From UBA3855 sp964472035 (GTDB lineage Bacteria; Bacillota; Clostridia; Oscillospirales; Ruminococcaceae): a DNA stretch of 64,000 nt. The position numbers were made by a program, and so were the translations under genes. The stretch lies in assembly GCA_964472035.1 (NCBI GenBank), contig CAYYIT010000007.1, forward strand, positions 1-64,000, given 5' to 3'. The notes below the pieces were generated by a model that was given only the letters and a program-made list of their open reading frames with translations, had not been told where the DNA came from and did not search any database. Positions 17,857 through 28,000 of the stretch are shown here, in pieces; position 1 is the stretch's first letter; every line of letters starts with the position of its first letter.

Positions 17857-18007
17857 TAGTACAAGCTCCTCCATCGGCAACATACTTCCCGATCGTTCCC
17901 CTGCCGGATAACCAGCTTTCGTTGTGATACAGTCAATTCAACACCTGACAAACCACCATTGGCGTTCATAACAATATCGCTTGCCTGCATAAATCGTACA
18001 TCCGGCA
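17857..18007 (-). other. Gap after galT with a coding-like minus-strand remnant
   Basis: On the minus strand this gap reads as a protein-like fragment containing QASDIVMNANGGLSGVELTV and KLVIRQGNDREVCCRW, but there is no convincing ribosome binding site and the frame then runs antisense through galT. It may be a relic of a deleted gene. I cannot assign it. Confidence 0.3.
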
Positions 18008-18036
18008 TTGACGAACCGGACGGATTGTGATATAAT
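18008..18036 (+). promoter_or_regulatory. Sigma-A promoter for the 175-aa membrane protein gene
   Basis: TTGACG (18008-18013) and TATAAT (18031-18036) are 17 bp apart, about 50 bp before the start at 18088. Confidence 0.85.
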
Positions 18037-18087
18037 AACAAATGCATTGACATAATATTCATTTTCACAATTGGAGGTAACAGAATT

Positions 18088-18615
18088 ATGGAATTTTCAC
18101 TGGACAAACAGACGTTTGCGGATCCGAAGAAGCGGCTTCTGATCGGCGTGCTGATGATCATTATCTGCATCGTGTTCTTCAAGATCGGCGTCCTTCAGAT
18201 GGGCGTATCGCGTGAGGAATGCCTGCAGGTGGAGGCAACACTTGACGAGTGCAAATCCAGATCTTCACAGACTGATCAGGGCGGATTTACCTATTACCTG
18301 ACGTTTGAAGATCACGACCGCGAATATACGATCCATTCCAGCTGTGACCGGGGAGATCTGATCGACAAGCTGCTGGCACTGCGTTCCGGTGCAGAGATCG
18401 GGCTTCTGGTCGACGAACCCACCGGTATCATTTACGAGCTGGAAGTGAACGGCGAGCTCTGGCTTTCCTTCGACGACGCCAAGAAGCAGATCGAACAGAA
18501 CATGAAGATCGGCAGTTACATTGTCTATGTATGCATGGCAGTGGGTGCGGTGTGCATCATCTCGGCAGGCGTTTCGTTTGTTATGGGCAGGAAGAAAGGC
18601 GATACGGAAGAATAA
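18088..18615 (+). CDS. Two-segment membrane protein, DUF3592-like
   Basis: The 175-residue protein has one transmembrane helix near residues 18-36, an extracytoplasmic domain of about 100 residues, and a second helix near 140-163. The domain, with its FTYYLTFEDHDREYTI segment and a preceding Cys pair, resembles DUF3592-type domains, whose function is unknown. GGAGG lies 9 nt upstream of the ATG. It is a single-gene unit with its own promoter and a hairpin after its stop. Family assignment is tentative. Confidence 0.65.
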   Translation: MEFSLDKQTFADPKKRLLIGVLMIIICIVFFKIGVLQMGVSREECLQVEATLDECKSRSSQTDQGGFTYYLTFEDHDREYTIHSSCDRGDLIDKLLALRSGAEIGLLVDEPTGIIYELEVNGELWLSFDDAKKQIEQNMKIGSYIVYVCMAVGAVCIISAGVSFVMGRKKGDTEE

Positions 18616-18631
18616 TTTACAGAAACGAACA

Positions 18632-18670
18632 GTCCCTCTGACGGAAATGTGAATCCGGCAGAGGGACTTT
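18632..18670 (+). terminator. Probable terminator after the DUF3592-like gene
   Basis: GTCCCTCTG at 18632-18640 pairs with CAGAGGGAC at 18659-18667, followed by only three T, so efficiency is uncertain. Confidence 0.6.
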
Positions 18671-18721
18671 CTGCTGCTCTGTGAAAAAGCTCCACACCTT
18701 TCCAAAATCCCCGCCCACTTC

Positions 18722-18750
18722 TTGACAATAAATCTCATATATGGTATAAT
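18722..18750 (+). promoter_or_regulatory. Consensus sigma-A promoter for the VWA/lectin gene
   Basis: TTGACA (18722-18727) and TATAAT (18745-18750) are 17 bp apart, a full consensus, about 50 bp before the start at 18800. The reading frame stays open through the promoter, which can mislead start prediction. Confidence 0.9.
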
Positions 18751-18799
18751 TATGTCGAATAGACGCGGTTCTATGCAAAAAATGATATTAGGAGTGATG

Positions 18800-21013
18800 A
18801 TGCTTATGTATTGTCTCAAATGCGGACGGGAGATTCCGGACAACGCGAAATTCTGTACCCATTGCGGTGCAGTGACAGCAAATGCGCAGACGTCCAATAG
18901 CCCCTACCCCAGAGGGCAGGAACCCAAAGGGCAGACGCCCAATGACCCCTACCCGAACGGGCAGTATCTGAACGATCCCTATTCCCAGAACCAACCACCC
19001 TATGATCCGTATCAGGATCCCTATCCCCCCTATGATGAACAGCCGCCCGTTTCCGGCTATACGGAACCTCCGATGCCGCCGAAGAAAAAGAAATCGAACG
19101 GTCTTACCGTCGCACTGATCTGCATTGCCGTATTCCTGATCGCAGGACTGACAGCGGTGGGTGTGCTGGTGTACAAGGAGATGTCCGGCGGTAAGAATGA
19201 CACCTCCGACTCCGACTCCGACAAAAAGGACGATAAGGACAAAGACAAGGATTCCAAGGACGACAAGGACGATGAGGACAGCGAAGAGGAAGAAGAAGAA
19301 ACCATCGATTACAGCTTGGATCTTTCTGAAGCAGAGGCGCTTCTGACCTCGTGCAGCTATGCGGATGCACTTGAGCTCCTTGAAAGTATGGAGATCGATG
19401 AGTCCCATGCGGACTACGAATACTTCAGCTCCATGATGCTTGCTGCAACCGCTGCACCGGAGATCGACAGTGTGGACAGCGATACCTATCCTTCTATGAC
19501 GGTACGCCTCAATCATGAGGATCTGCAGGACTACGAACTGACGACCGAGAATGTTCTCCTGCTCGAAAATGACACGGAGATCACAAGCTATGAAGTCAGC
19601 ACGGACGCTGACGGCAATACGCTGATCACCTACACGACGGATTCCACCGAATCCGGCGAAGATGTCACTGTAAATGTGGAGATCACATTCGGTACGATCA
19701 CCATTCCGCTGAGTACGACCTTCACCGTTCCGACACTGGATCCGGCCAATATCGAATTTGTCAGCGCGGATGTCAGCGAATACCCTGTTGTAAAGATCTA
19801 TCTGCGTGTGACCGATCCCAATACGGACGAAGCCATCGAGAATCTGCTCATGGAATCCTTTGTCGTTGAAGAACGCCTCGAAGGCGGCGAGTATCTTTCC
19901 CGTGAAGTCAACAATGCCTTCTCGCTGGAAGGCAATGCCGGTCTGAACACTGCGCTTGTTGCAGACAAGAGCGACAGCATCAGCGACTACGACATGGATA
20001 AGATCAAGTCCGTCATGACGGAGTTCGTCAACAGCATGGACTTCGATGCCGGCGACCAGGCCATGGTCATCGCGTTCGACTCCATCGTTCAGACCATGTG
20101 TACCTTTACAAACGATCAGGACCGCCTGAACCATGGTATCGAAAACATGTCCACAGACGGCAGAACTGCCTGCTATGATGCGATCTACAATGCGGTACAG
20201 AATGCTTCTTTCAAGGGCGGCGCACGCTGCGTGATCGCCTTCACAGACGGCTATGACAACGAGAGCATTCACACACCCGAAGAAGTGATCTACTACGCCA
20301 ACACCATGCAGGTTCCGCTCTACATCATCGGCGTCGGCGATCAGTTCGACACCTATGAGCTGCAGAATATGGCATCCAGCACGAACGGCAGATACTGGGA
20401 TATCGATGACCTGTACGATCTGGAAGAGATCTTCAATGCGATCTATGTGGAACAGAAGGATCTGTATGTGATCGAATACGAAAGCGATACTGATGCGGAT
20501 GCGGATGCACCGAGAGATATCATTGTGGAAATGAACGGCAGCGGATATACCGCAGATCTGAGTACATCTTTCACACCCATTATCTCTGCGGATTCCTCCC
20601 ACACATCACGCTATGAGATCTTTACAGCGGACGTTTCCTGGGAAGAGGCAAACGCACTCTGTATCCAGAACGGCGGTCATCTGGCAACCATCACGGATTC
20701 TGCCGAAGAGCAGGAACTGATCGAAATGGCTGAAGCTGCAGGTCTGGACTACATCTGGCTTGGCGGCTATACATCATATGACAGCTACAACAATGTCTTT
20801 GCACACTGGATCACCGGTGAAGAATTCAATTACCAGAACTGGGCCGACGGCGAGCCTTCCCGTCAGGATCTTGACGGCACGCCGGAATGGTACCTCATGC
20901 TGTGGAACATCGAATCCCTTGGCGGCTGGACATGGAATGACCAGCGAAACGACCCCGTATCCGAGGTCAGCTATATGAGCGGCAAGATCGGCTACATCTG
21001 CGAATATGAGTAA
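18800..21013 (+). CDS. Zinc-ribbon, VWA and C-type-lectin membrane protein
   Basis: The 737-residue protein has a rare module order: an N-terminal zinc ribbon with Cys-x2-Cys pairs (CLKCG and CTHCG, residues 5-22), a Pro/Tyr/Gln-rich stretch to about 95, one transmembrane helix (about 100-125), an Asp/Lys/Glu linker (about 133-170), beta-rich segments, a von Willebrand A domain (about 380-560) with an intact MIDAS set (DKSDS, the Thr of STDGRTACYDA, and FTDGYDN), and a C-terminal C-type lectin-like domain (about 600-737) with the WLGGY, NWADGEPS and WND signatures. The zinc ribbon would be cytosolic and the VWA and lectin parts outside. The start at 18800 is chosen for AGGAG 5 nt upstream; 18806 is also possible. 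A GH3 gene follows after 34 bp. A surface adhesin or sensor role is inference. Confidence 0.85.
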   Translation: MLMYCLKCGREIPDNAKFCTHCGAVTANAQTSNSPYPRGQEPKGQTPNDPYPNGQYLNDPYSQNQPPYDPYQDPYPPYDEQPPVSGYTEPPMPPKKKKSNGLTVALICIAVFLIAGLTAVGVLVYKEMSGGKNDTSDSDSDKKDDKDKDKDSKDDKDDEDSEEEEEETIDYSLDLSEAEALLTSCSYADALELLESMEIDESHADYEYFSSMMLAATAAPEIDSVDSDTYPSMTVRLNHEDLQDYELTTENVLLLENDTEITSYEVSTDADGNTLITYTTDSTESGEDVTVNVEITFGTITIPLSTTFTVPTLDPANIEFVSADVSEYPVVKIYLRVTDPNTDEAIENLLMESFVVEERLEGGEYLSREVNNAFSLEGNAGLNTALVADKSDSISDYDMDKIKSVMTEFVNSMDFDAGDQAMVIAFDSIVQTMCTFTNDQDRLNHGIENMSTDGRTACYDAIYNAVQNASFKGGARCVIAFTDGYDNESIHTPEEVIYYANTMQVPLYIIGVGDQFDTYELQNMASSTNGRYWDIDDLYDLEEIFNAIYVEQKDLYVIEYESDTDADADAPRDIIVEMNGSGYTADLSTSFTPIISADSSHTSRYEIFTADVSWEEANALCIQNGGHLATITDSAEEQELIEMAEAAGLDYIWLGGYTSYDSYNNVFAHWITGEEFNYQNWADGEPSRQDLDGTPEWYLMLWNIESLGGWTWNDQRNDPVSEVSYMSGKIGYICEYE

Positions 21014-21047
21014 GCATTCAAAAATTGTCAAAGGATGAAGGAAAAGG

Positions 21048-22469
21048 ATGAAAGAACATACAAAACTCAATAAGGGCCACCTGATCTTCGCGATCGCGAT
21101 GATCTGCGTACTGGTTCTGATCATTATCGGCACACTGATACTGCTGCTGCCCGGGGCTTCCAAAAAGGAATCCCCTTCCGGCGATCACTCCTCCGTGCTG
21201 CTCAGCGCGGAGGACGGCAGCACGGAGGCAGCAACAGAAGCGGACACGGACACGGTTACGGAGGACAGTTCCGGAACGGCAACGGAAAGCTCTGCGGAAT
21301 CAGAAGCTCCGGAAAGCAATGTGGACAGCACGGAGGCTGCTTCCGAGGAAGAAACCCTCTTCCCGGACAGCACACCGGATATTCCTGAAGCACCGGTTGG
21401 ACTGGAAGCCTGCATGTTCGGCCTGACGCCGGATGAACAGGCAAAGGTCTATGAGATCATGGAGGGCATGACGCTCCGCGAGAAGATCTACCAGATGATG
21501 ATCGTTCCCCCGTCACAGATCACAGGCGTAACCAACGTCGTGGCTGCCGGCAGCGGCACACAGAGTGCGCTTGCGCAGCATCCGGTCGGCGGTCTGTTCT
21601 ACAACGCCACCAATATGGAGTCGCAGGATCAGGTCGCAACGATGCTCTCCAATACACAGAGCTACTGCGAGATCCCCGTACTTACCATGTGCGATGAAGA
21701 GGGCGGCGTGGTATCCCGATTGATGAAAAACGTCGGAACGACATGGGTCGGTTCCATGCTCGACTATGAGGAACAGGGACCGGACACCGCACGCCAGAAC
21801 GCGCAGACGATCGCCTCCGATATGGCAAGACTCGGCTTCAATCTCGATCTTGCACCCGTAGCGGACGTCTGGTCGAATCCCTCCAACACTGTCATTGCAG
21901 AGCGCGCCTACAGCACGGATTTTGCCACTGCTGCGACACTGATCCCGGCTGCGGTGGAGGGCTTCCATCAGGGCGGTGTTGCATGCACACTGAAGCACTT
22001 CCCCGGCCATGGTGACACGGCAGCAGATTCCCACTATTCTACCGTTATTGTGAACAAGACCCTTGATGAACTGCGTGCCAACGAGCTGCTGCCGTTCCAG
22101 GCAGGCATTGATGCCGGTGCGGACGCGGTCATGATGGCACATCTCACACTGCCGCAGGTCGATGAACAGCCCGCACTGTTCTCCCACGCGATCGTTACGG
22201 ATCTGCTCCGCACGGAGATGGGCTTCCAGGGCGTTATTATGACGGACGCGCTGGAAATGGCGGCTATTGCGGATTATTACAGTTCCGGAACGACTGCTGT
22301 CAAGGCGGTTTCTGCCGGCGTGGACATGCTGCTCGGCCCCGTCAGTCTGTCAGAATCCGTCAATGCACTGGAAAACGCGGTCAATGATGGTACACTTACC
22401 GAAGAACGCATTAACCAGAGCGTTGCGCGCATTCTTGCACTGAAGGTGCGGAGAGGAATTATTGACTAA
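21048..22469 (+). CDS. GH3 beta-N-acetylhexosaminidase, NagZ-like, membrane anchored
   Basis: The 473-residue protein has an N-terminal hydrophobic anchor (residues 11-34), a long Ser/Thr/Glu/Asp-rich linker (about 38-120) and a GH3 domain. The NagZ-type signature KHFPGHGDTAADSHYS near residue 316 contains the Asp-His dyad that replaces the usual acid/base, and the nucleophile Asp is in MTDALEMAAI near residue 400. Such enzymes remove GlcNAc from muropeptides or from other beta-GlcNAc glycans; being surface anchored, it could act on the wall or on external glycans. AAGGATG precedes the ATG. It is cotranscribed with the VWA/lectin gene and ends with a terminator at 22478. Confidence 0.88.
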   Translation: MKEHTKLNKGHLIFAIAMICVLVLIIIGTLILLLPGASKKESPSGDHSSVLLSAEDGSTEAATEADTDTVTEDSSGTATESSAESEAPESNVDSTEAASEEETLFPDSTPDIPEAPVGLEACMFGLTPDEQAKVYEIMEGMTLREKIYQMMIVPPSQITGVTNVVAAGSGTQSALAQHPVGGLFYNATNMESQDQVATMLSNTQSYCEIPVLTMCDEEGGVVSRLMKNVGTTWVGSMLDYEEQGPDTARQNAQTIASDMARLGFNLDLAPVADVWSNPSNTVIAERAYSTDFATAATLIPAAVEGFHQGGVACTLKHFPGHGDTAADSHYSTVIVNKTLDELRANELLPFQAGIDAGADAVMMAHLTLPQVDEQPALFSHAIVTDLLRTEMGFQGVIMTDALEMAAIADYYSSGTTAVKAVSAGVDMLLGPVSLSESVNALENAVNDGTLTEERINQSVARILALKVRRGIID

Positions 22470-22477
22470 TATTCCAC

Positions 22478-22509
22478 CCCCTGTCGGAGGATTCCGGCAG
22501 GGGGTTTTT
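22478..22509 (+). terminator. Rho-independent terminator after the GH3 gene
   Basis: CCCCTGTCGG and CCGGCAGGGG form a stem, closely followed by TTTTTATTT. Confidence 0.85.
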
Positions 22510-22561
22510 ATTTGTTCTTGCTGAAATTTTACAGTTTGATAACGCATTTTTGTGAGAAATG

Positions 22562-22570
22562 TGCTATACT
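22562..22570 (+). promoter_or_regulatory. Possible extended -10 promoter for the first GH9 gene
   Basis: TGCTATACT contains TG one base before a TATACT hexamer (22565-22570). No good -35 lies at 17 bp; a TTGATA at 22536-22541 is 23 bp away. Regulated or alternative-sigma transcription is possible. Confidence 0.45.
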
Positions 22571-22626
22571 GAAGGTGATATTGTATGTATACGGACAAAA
22601 ATTCCATTTAAGGAGGTTTGTTTTCT

Positions 22627-24972
22627 ATGAAAACATCCATCAGGAACAGAATGACCGCACTTGCATGCAGCCTTGCAATGCTCGCCGTCATGGGAAGCTC
22701 CGGCGTACTGTTTGCTGAGGAAGTGAATCTGATCACCAACTCCGACTTTACGGCGGGCATTGATGACTGGAGCATGTACCATCACAAGGACGCGGCTGCG
22801 GAGATCTATGCAGAAAACGGCATGCTTGCGATGACGATCAGCGAGCTGGGTTCGGTGAACTACGCGGTGCAGCTTTCTTCCAATGCCGTTGCACTGGAAA
22901 AGGATGCGTATTATCAGCTGCAATTCGACATTTCTTCGACGCAGGGGCGGTACGTGGACGCCTTCATTCAGCAGAACGGCGGAAGCTATCAGGCATACGC
23001 TGCGCAGGGCATCAATCTGACAACGGAGGTACAGACGATCACGGTCACGTTCCAGATGACGTATGACAGCGCCGAGGCGAAGCTCGTCCTCAACTGCGGC
23101 GACCATAACGAGACGCTTCCGGAACATACGATCTACATCGACAATGTCAGTCTGATCGAAGTGGACGAAAGTCAGGTCGAGACGTATGAACCCTACGAAC
23201 CGCCCATCATGACCGATCAGGTCGGCTACCAGCCGGACGCACAGAAGATCGCTGTGTTCCGTGATATCAGCAATGAGACGGAGTTCTCGGTCATCAATGC
23301 GGAAACAAATGAATCCGTGTATACCGGTTCGCTCTACGGAGAATTTCAGAATACTGCGGCGGATGAAGTCAACTGGTACGGTGATTTTTCCGAGGTTACT
23401 GAACCCGGACGTTACTATATCACTTGCGGGTCGCTCGACGCCTCCTACCCCTTTACGATTTCAGAGACGGTCTACGATGCACTGCTTGATGATACGGTAA
23501 GAATGCTCTATCTCCAGCGCTGCGGCATTGCGATCGAGGACGATATCTTCGGGCATCCTGCCTGTCACACCAATGAAGCGACCATCTACGGGACCGAACA
23601 GACACTGGAGATCTGCGGCGGCTGGCATGATGCCGGCGATTTCGGACGGTATGTGGTTCCGGCATCCAAAACCATTGCCGATCTCCTGTTGGCTTATGAA
23701 GCCAATCCGGAGGTTCACAGCGACAGCGTCGGCATTCCGGAAAGCGGAAACGGTATCCCCGATATTCTTGACGAAGCGCGCTACGGCATCGAATGGATGC
23801 TGAAAATGCAGGATTCCGGCGGCGGTGTCTACCATATGGCGATCTGCGACGGCATGCCCGGCAATGTGATGCCGGATAAGGAAACGAGCATGCAGTACCT
23901 CATTCCGATCTCGACCACGGCGACGGCGGATCTCTGTGCGATCATGGCCATGGCGACAGAATACTATGCAGAGATCGATGCGGATTTTTCTGCGCGTTGT
24001 CTGGAGGCTGCAAAGCGTGCATGGGCATTTTTACAGAAGAATCCTGATCTGATCATGAACGTCGCGACGGACGTTTCCGAGGGCGCCTATTCCGATACAC
24101 GGGACGGTGACGAGCGCTACTGGGCTGCCTGCCAGATGTACCGTGCAACGGGCGATGCTTCCTATCTGGATGCGATCGATGCCATTACAAGCACCTATTA
24201 CAAGGACGGACTGGAATGGCACATGGTCGGACATTATGGAAACATTGCACTGCTGACGATGGAAGGCGTTGACACCTCCTCCAAGCACTATGCAAAGGCG
24301 GAGGAAATGCTGCTGAACTGGGTAAATGAATACGCCACTACAAGCACGGAGACCGGCTATCAGACGGCAATCGACCGGTATACCTGGGGCAGCAATATGT
24401 CCGTTGCCAATGCAGGCATCGTTCTCGCGATCGCCCATCGCCTGTCAGGCGATGAAAGCTATCTGGAGATGGCCAGAATGCAGCTGCACTATCTGCTCGG
24501 ACGCAATCCCAACGGCATCTGCTATGTCACAGGCTTTGGTACTGCTTCTCCGCAGAATCCGCATCATCGGCCTTCCATTGCGATGGGACAACCGATGCCG
24601 GGAATGCTTGTCGGCGGTGTCAATTCGGATCTTGCTGATCCGGCGGCGCAGAAGTATCTTGCGGACATGCCTGCTGCGAAATGCTATGTTGACCAGAACG
24701 GCAGCTACTCTACCAATGAGATCACCACCTACTGGAACTCCCCTCTGATCTATCTGCTGACGCTTGCGACGGAAGCACATGACGCTGCTATCCGGGGTGA
24801 TGTCAATACGGACGGTGCATTCACCGTCACAGATATCATCATAATGCAGAAATGGCTGCTCTGCGCGGGCGATATCACCGACTGGAAGGCCGGAGATCTA
24901 TGCGAGGACGGTGTCCTGAACGGCTATGACCTCAGCATTATGAAACGTGAACTGATTACAGCAAATACATAA
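22627..24972 (+). CDS. Secreted GH9 cellulase with CBM4-like module and C-terminal dockerin
   Basis: The 781-residue cellulosomal enzyme has a signal peptide (to about residue 30), a CBM4-type module (about 33-180, NLITNSDFTAGIDDW start), an Ig-like CelD_N module (about 195-280) and a GH9 catalytic domain with WHDAGDFGRY (Asp pair near 334), NPHHRPS (near 646) and the acid Glu in YSTNEITTYW (near 697). The C-terminus is a type I-like dockerin with two Ca-binding repeats (GDVNTDGAFTVTDIIIMQKW and GDLCEDGVLNGYDLSIMKRE). It should bind a scaffoldin cohesin and cut beta-1,4-glucans. The ATG at 22627 follows AAGGAGG by 10 nt. It is closely paralogous to the opposing gene at 25033-28239. Confidence 0.93.
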   Translation: MKTSIRNRMTALACSLAMLAVMGSSGVLFAEEVNLITNSDFTAGIDDWSMYHHKDAAAEIYAENGMLAMTISELGSVNYAVQLSSNAVALEKDAYYQLQFDISSTQGRYVDAFIQQNGGSYQAYAAQGINLTTEVQTITVTFQMTYDSAEAKLVLNCGDHNETLPEHTIYIDNVSLIEVDESQVETYEPYEPPIMTDQVGYQPDAQKIAVFRDISNETEFSVINAETNESVYTGSLYGEFQNTAADEVNWYGDFSEVTEPGRYYITCGSLDASYPFTISETVYDALLDDTVRMLYLQRCGIAIEDDIFGHPACHTNEATIYGTEQTLEICGGWHDAGDFGRYVVPASKTIADLLLAYEANPEVHSDSVGIPESGNGIPDILDEARYGIEWMLKMQDSGGGVYHMAICDGMPGNVMPDKETSMQYLIPISTTATADLCAIMAMATEYYAEIDADFSARCLEAAKRAWAFLQKNPDLIMNVATDVSEGAYSDTRDGDERYWAACQMYRATGDASYLDAIDAITSTYYKDGLEWHMVGHYGNIALLTMEGVDTSSKHYAKAEEMLLNWVNEYATTSTETGYQTAIDRYTWGSNMSVANAGIVLAIAHRLSGDESYLEMARMQLHYLLGRNPNGICYVTGFGTASPQNPHHRPSIAMGQPMPGMLVGGVNSDLADPAAQKYLADMPAAKCYVDQNGSYSTNEITTYWNSPLIYLLTLATEAHDAAIRGDVNTDGAFTVTDIIIMQKWLLCAGDITDWKAGDLCEDGVLNGYDLSIMKRELITANT

Positions 24973-24974
24973 CG

Positions 24975-25010
24975 CAAGAACGCCCCTGTATCACAGGGGC
25001 GTTCTTGTTT
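24975..25010. terminator. Bidirectional terminator between convergent GH9 genes
   Basis: A perfect 15-bp stem (24975-24989 with 24993-25007) with a 3-nt loop lies between the two stops, followed by TTT on the plus strand and preceded by few T on the minus strand. Confidence 0.85.
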
Positions 25011-25032
25011 AGGAAGATAAATGCTCAAACAT

Positions 25033-28000
25033 TTACTGGTTGTTGTAGGTTACCCACTGATAGCGTGCGGTCAGAGGAGTGGTACCGTCATAGGGTGCCA
25101 GCCACTCGTCCACGCCGGTGCCCGGCCATGTGTTCATCATGATTCTGCCGGGAGTGGAGGGGATGTTGTCATATGCGGTGTGTACTGCAACGCCATCGAC
25201 ATACCATGTGATATGATCGGGCTGCCAGTCAAAGCCGTAGGTATGGAAGCCTTCGGAAGCATCGAAGCCGAGGTCATAGAAGAACTCATGATTGCCGACG
25301 CCGTTGGTGTAGTAGTTGAACTGCACCTTGGTGGTATCCTTACCGAGGATCTCGATATCGATCTCATCCCAGGGGTTATTCTCGGAGGGGCCTGTGTAGG
25401 TGAAGAAGGAGGAGACTACGCCGGGGTTCTTGATGGCCTGCATGGAGGTCTCATAATAACCGTAGCTGTAATGACTGGAGGTTCTGTACTCTGCGCCGGA
25501 GTAGCTGTACTGTCCGGACCAGTCCTGATTGATGGTCAGATTCAGAACGCCGTTATCAAAGGAAGTATTCTGCTTATACCAGCCGCAGTCGAAGCAGCTG
25601 CCGTTGGTCCAGCCATCGGATGCGAAGAAGTAGGAGTTCTCACCCTTGCTGAAATCAGAAACCATGGTTGCATTTGCATTCATAGCAGTGCCGTAAACCG
25701 GATAGCCAGCCACGTATTCCTGCTGTGCCGGAGGTTCGGTTGCAGGCGGCTCAGTTGTGGGCTGCTGCTGCACACCGCCGATCGGAAGTGCATCGATCAG
25801 CTTAACAAGGTACTTCATGATGTTGAGCGTATCCGTGGTGTTGATGGTGCTGTTGAGGTCAACGTCAGCGTTCACGCTGCCCTTCTGGCTGAGCGTCTCA
25901 GCACCCATGATGCACTTGCTCAGGAAGATAACGTCCTGAATATTTACATTGCCGTTGCAGTCGGCGTCGCCGTAAACTGTGTCGGTAGTGTTATTATTGT
26001 CCTCTGTCGGTGCATCGGTGGGAGCATCGGTGGGAGCGTCCGTCGGTGCATCCGTCGGCGGCTCAGTCGGAATCTCGGGCTGTTCAGCTGCATCGCCGGT
26101 CAGAGCGATCAGATAGGTCAGAGGAGAGTTCCAGTAAATGGTGATCTCATTGGTAGAATAGCTCTCGGCGTTATCCACATAGCACTTTGCCTCTGCAACG
26201 CCGTTCAGATATGCCTTCGCTGCGCTGTCCTCCAGGTTGGAGTTAACACCGCCGACCAGCATACCGGGCATTGCCTGATTTGCTGCCATGGACGGGCGAT
26301 GGTGCGGATTCTGCGGAGCAACCGTACCATAGCCAGTCACGAAGCAGGTACCGAGCGGATTGGTACCGAGCAGATAGTGCAGCTGATCCTTTGCTGCGTT
26401 CTGATACTTGGCTTCACCGGTCAGATCGCTTGCAAGGCTGAGGATAATACCGTAGTTTGCGATGGTCATATTGCTGCCCCAGTTGTACTCTGTCACTGCA
26501 TTGCCGTAAGGACAGCTGTTGGATGCGGACAGGAAGGTGTCTGCCTGCTTCAGAACTGCACTCTTTGCATTGGAGTATGCAGTGCTGTTCTTATCGATAC
26601 CGCTCATAGTCAGAAGCGCAATGTTGCCGTAGTCGCCGACTGTGGACCAGTCAAGACCGGTTCTGGAGTATGTGATCGCGTTCAGATACTTGGAATTGCC
26701 GGTGGTGCGGTACAGCTGTGCTGCTGCCCAGTAACGCTCGTCAAGGTCGGTCTTATCGCCGTATTCACCGGTCACGATATCGGAAGGATTCTGGAAAATG
26801 AAGTTCGGATTCTGTTCCAGATAACCCCATGCCTTTTCTGCTGCGGACAGGCATTTTGCAGCAAATGTGGAATCATAGGACTCGTATACCTCTGCAGCCA
26901 GTGCCATGGATGCTGCAAAGTCAGCGGTTGCAGTTGTGGAAATGGGAGTTACGATCAGAGCGCCGGTCTCATTCTGGGGCATTACATAACCCGGGAAGTT
27001 CACGCAGGTTACCTTGTGATATACGCCGCCGTCGGAAGCCTGCATCTTGAACATCCAGTCAAGCTCATACTTGACTTCATCGAGCAGGTCTGCCTTGCCG
27101 TTGCCGCTCTCCGGAATGCCGTAGTTATCGCCGTACAGGCTCGGATTTACCTGATATGCATAGAGCAGGTCAGCCACAGCCTTTGCTGCGGGAACGATAT
27201 AACGGCCATAGTCACCGGCATCGTGCCAGCCACCGCTCACGTCGATCTGTTGATTGGTACCGTAGATGGTAGCCATGGAAGTGTGGCATGCCGGATGGCT
27301 GAACTTGCCGCCCTCTACTGCACAGCCGCAGCGCTGCAGGTACAGCATCTTCACGGATTCGTCCAGAAGATCATCATAGACGGAATCGGAAATGGTAAAT
27401 GTATAGGAATTGTCCAGTCCGCTGCAGCTGATATAATAAGTGCCGGGAGTGGTCACTGAGGAGAAGTCACCGGTCTGGTCCGTCTCACCTGCGGAGGAAT
27501 TGTAGGTGCCGCTGGAAAGATTACCGGTATAGACTACCTGACCGCTCTGTGCATTGACAACGGAGAAGGAACTTGCATTGTTTGCGTTTCGGATGACAGC
27601 GATCTTTTCATCGCCCGTACGATAGCCCACCTGGTTTGTCAGGATCGGAGCCTCATAGGGTCTTGTGGAACCGTAATCCACGTTGGAGTCATCGACCAGC
27701 TCAAGAGATACGTTGTCAAGATAAATTGTGTGATTGCCCAGGGTGCCGTCCTGTGTCTGAAGGCCGCAGTTGAAAACGAGCTTTGCCATGATATCGCTTT
27801 CAGCTTCCATGGTGAACTCATAATCCACAGTCTGCGGAGTCGGACTGATGTTCAGGCCCTTCCAGGTATATGCCTGATAGGTGCCGCCGTTCTGCTGGAT
27901 CATACCCTCAACAAAACGGTTGGTGGAACAGGAGATATCGTACTTCAGACGATATACACCGTTCTGATACAGCGGAATGATGTCATAGAACATCTGTACG

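Noticed and set aside
18722..18799. N-terminal extension of the VWA/lectin protein from a TTG codon
   Set aside because: The codon lies in the -35 box and the extension crosses the whole promoter; the ribosome binding site is at 18790-18794.
18788..20602. Open frame of 604 codons on the minus strand
   Set aside because: Antisense to the VWA/lectin gene, whose domains are clear; Ile/Val/Gly-rich shadow.
25021..27459. Open frame of 812 codons on the plus strand
   Set aside because: It is antisense to the GH9-dockerin-GH16 gene, has a Cys/Gly/Val-biased composition, no ribosome binding site and no recognisable domain.
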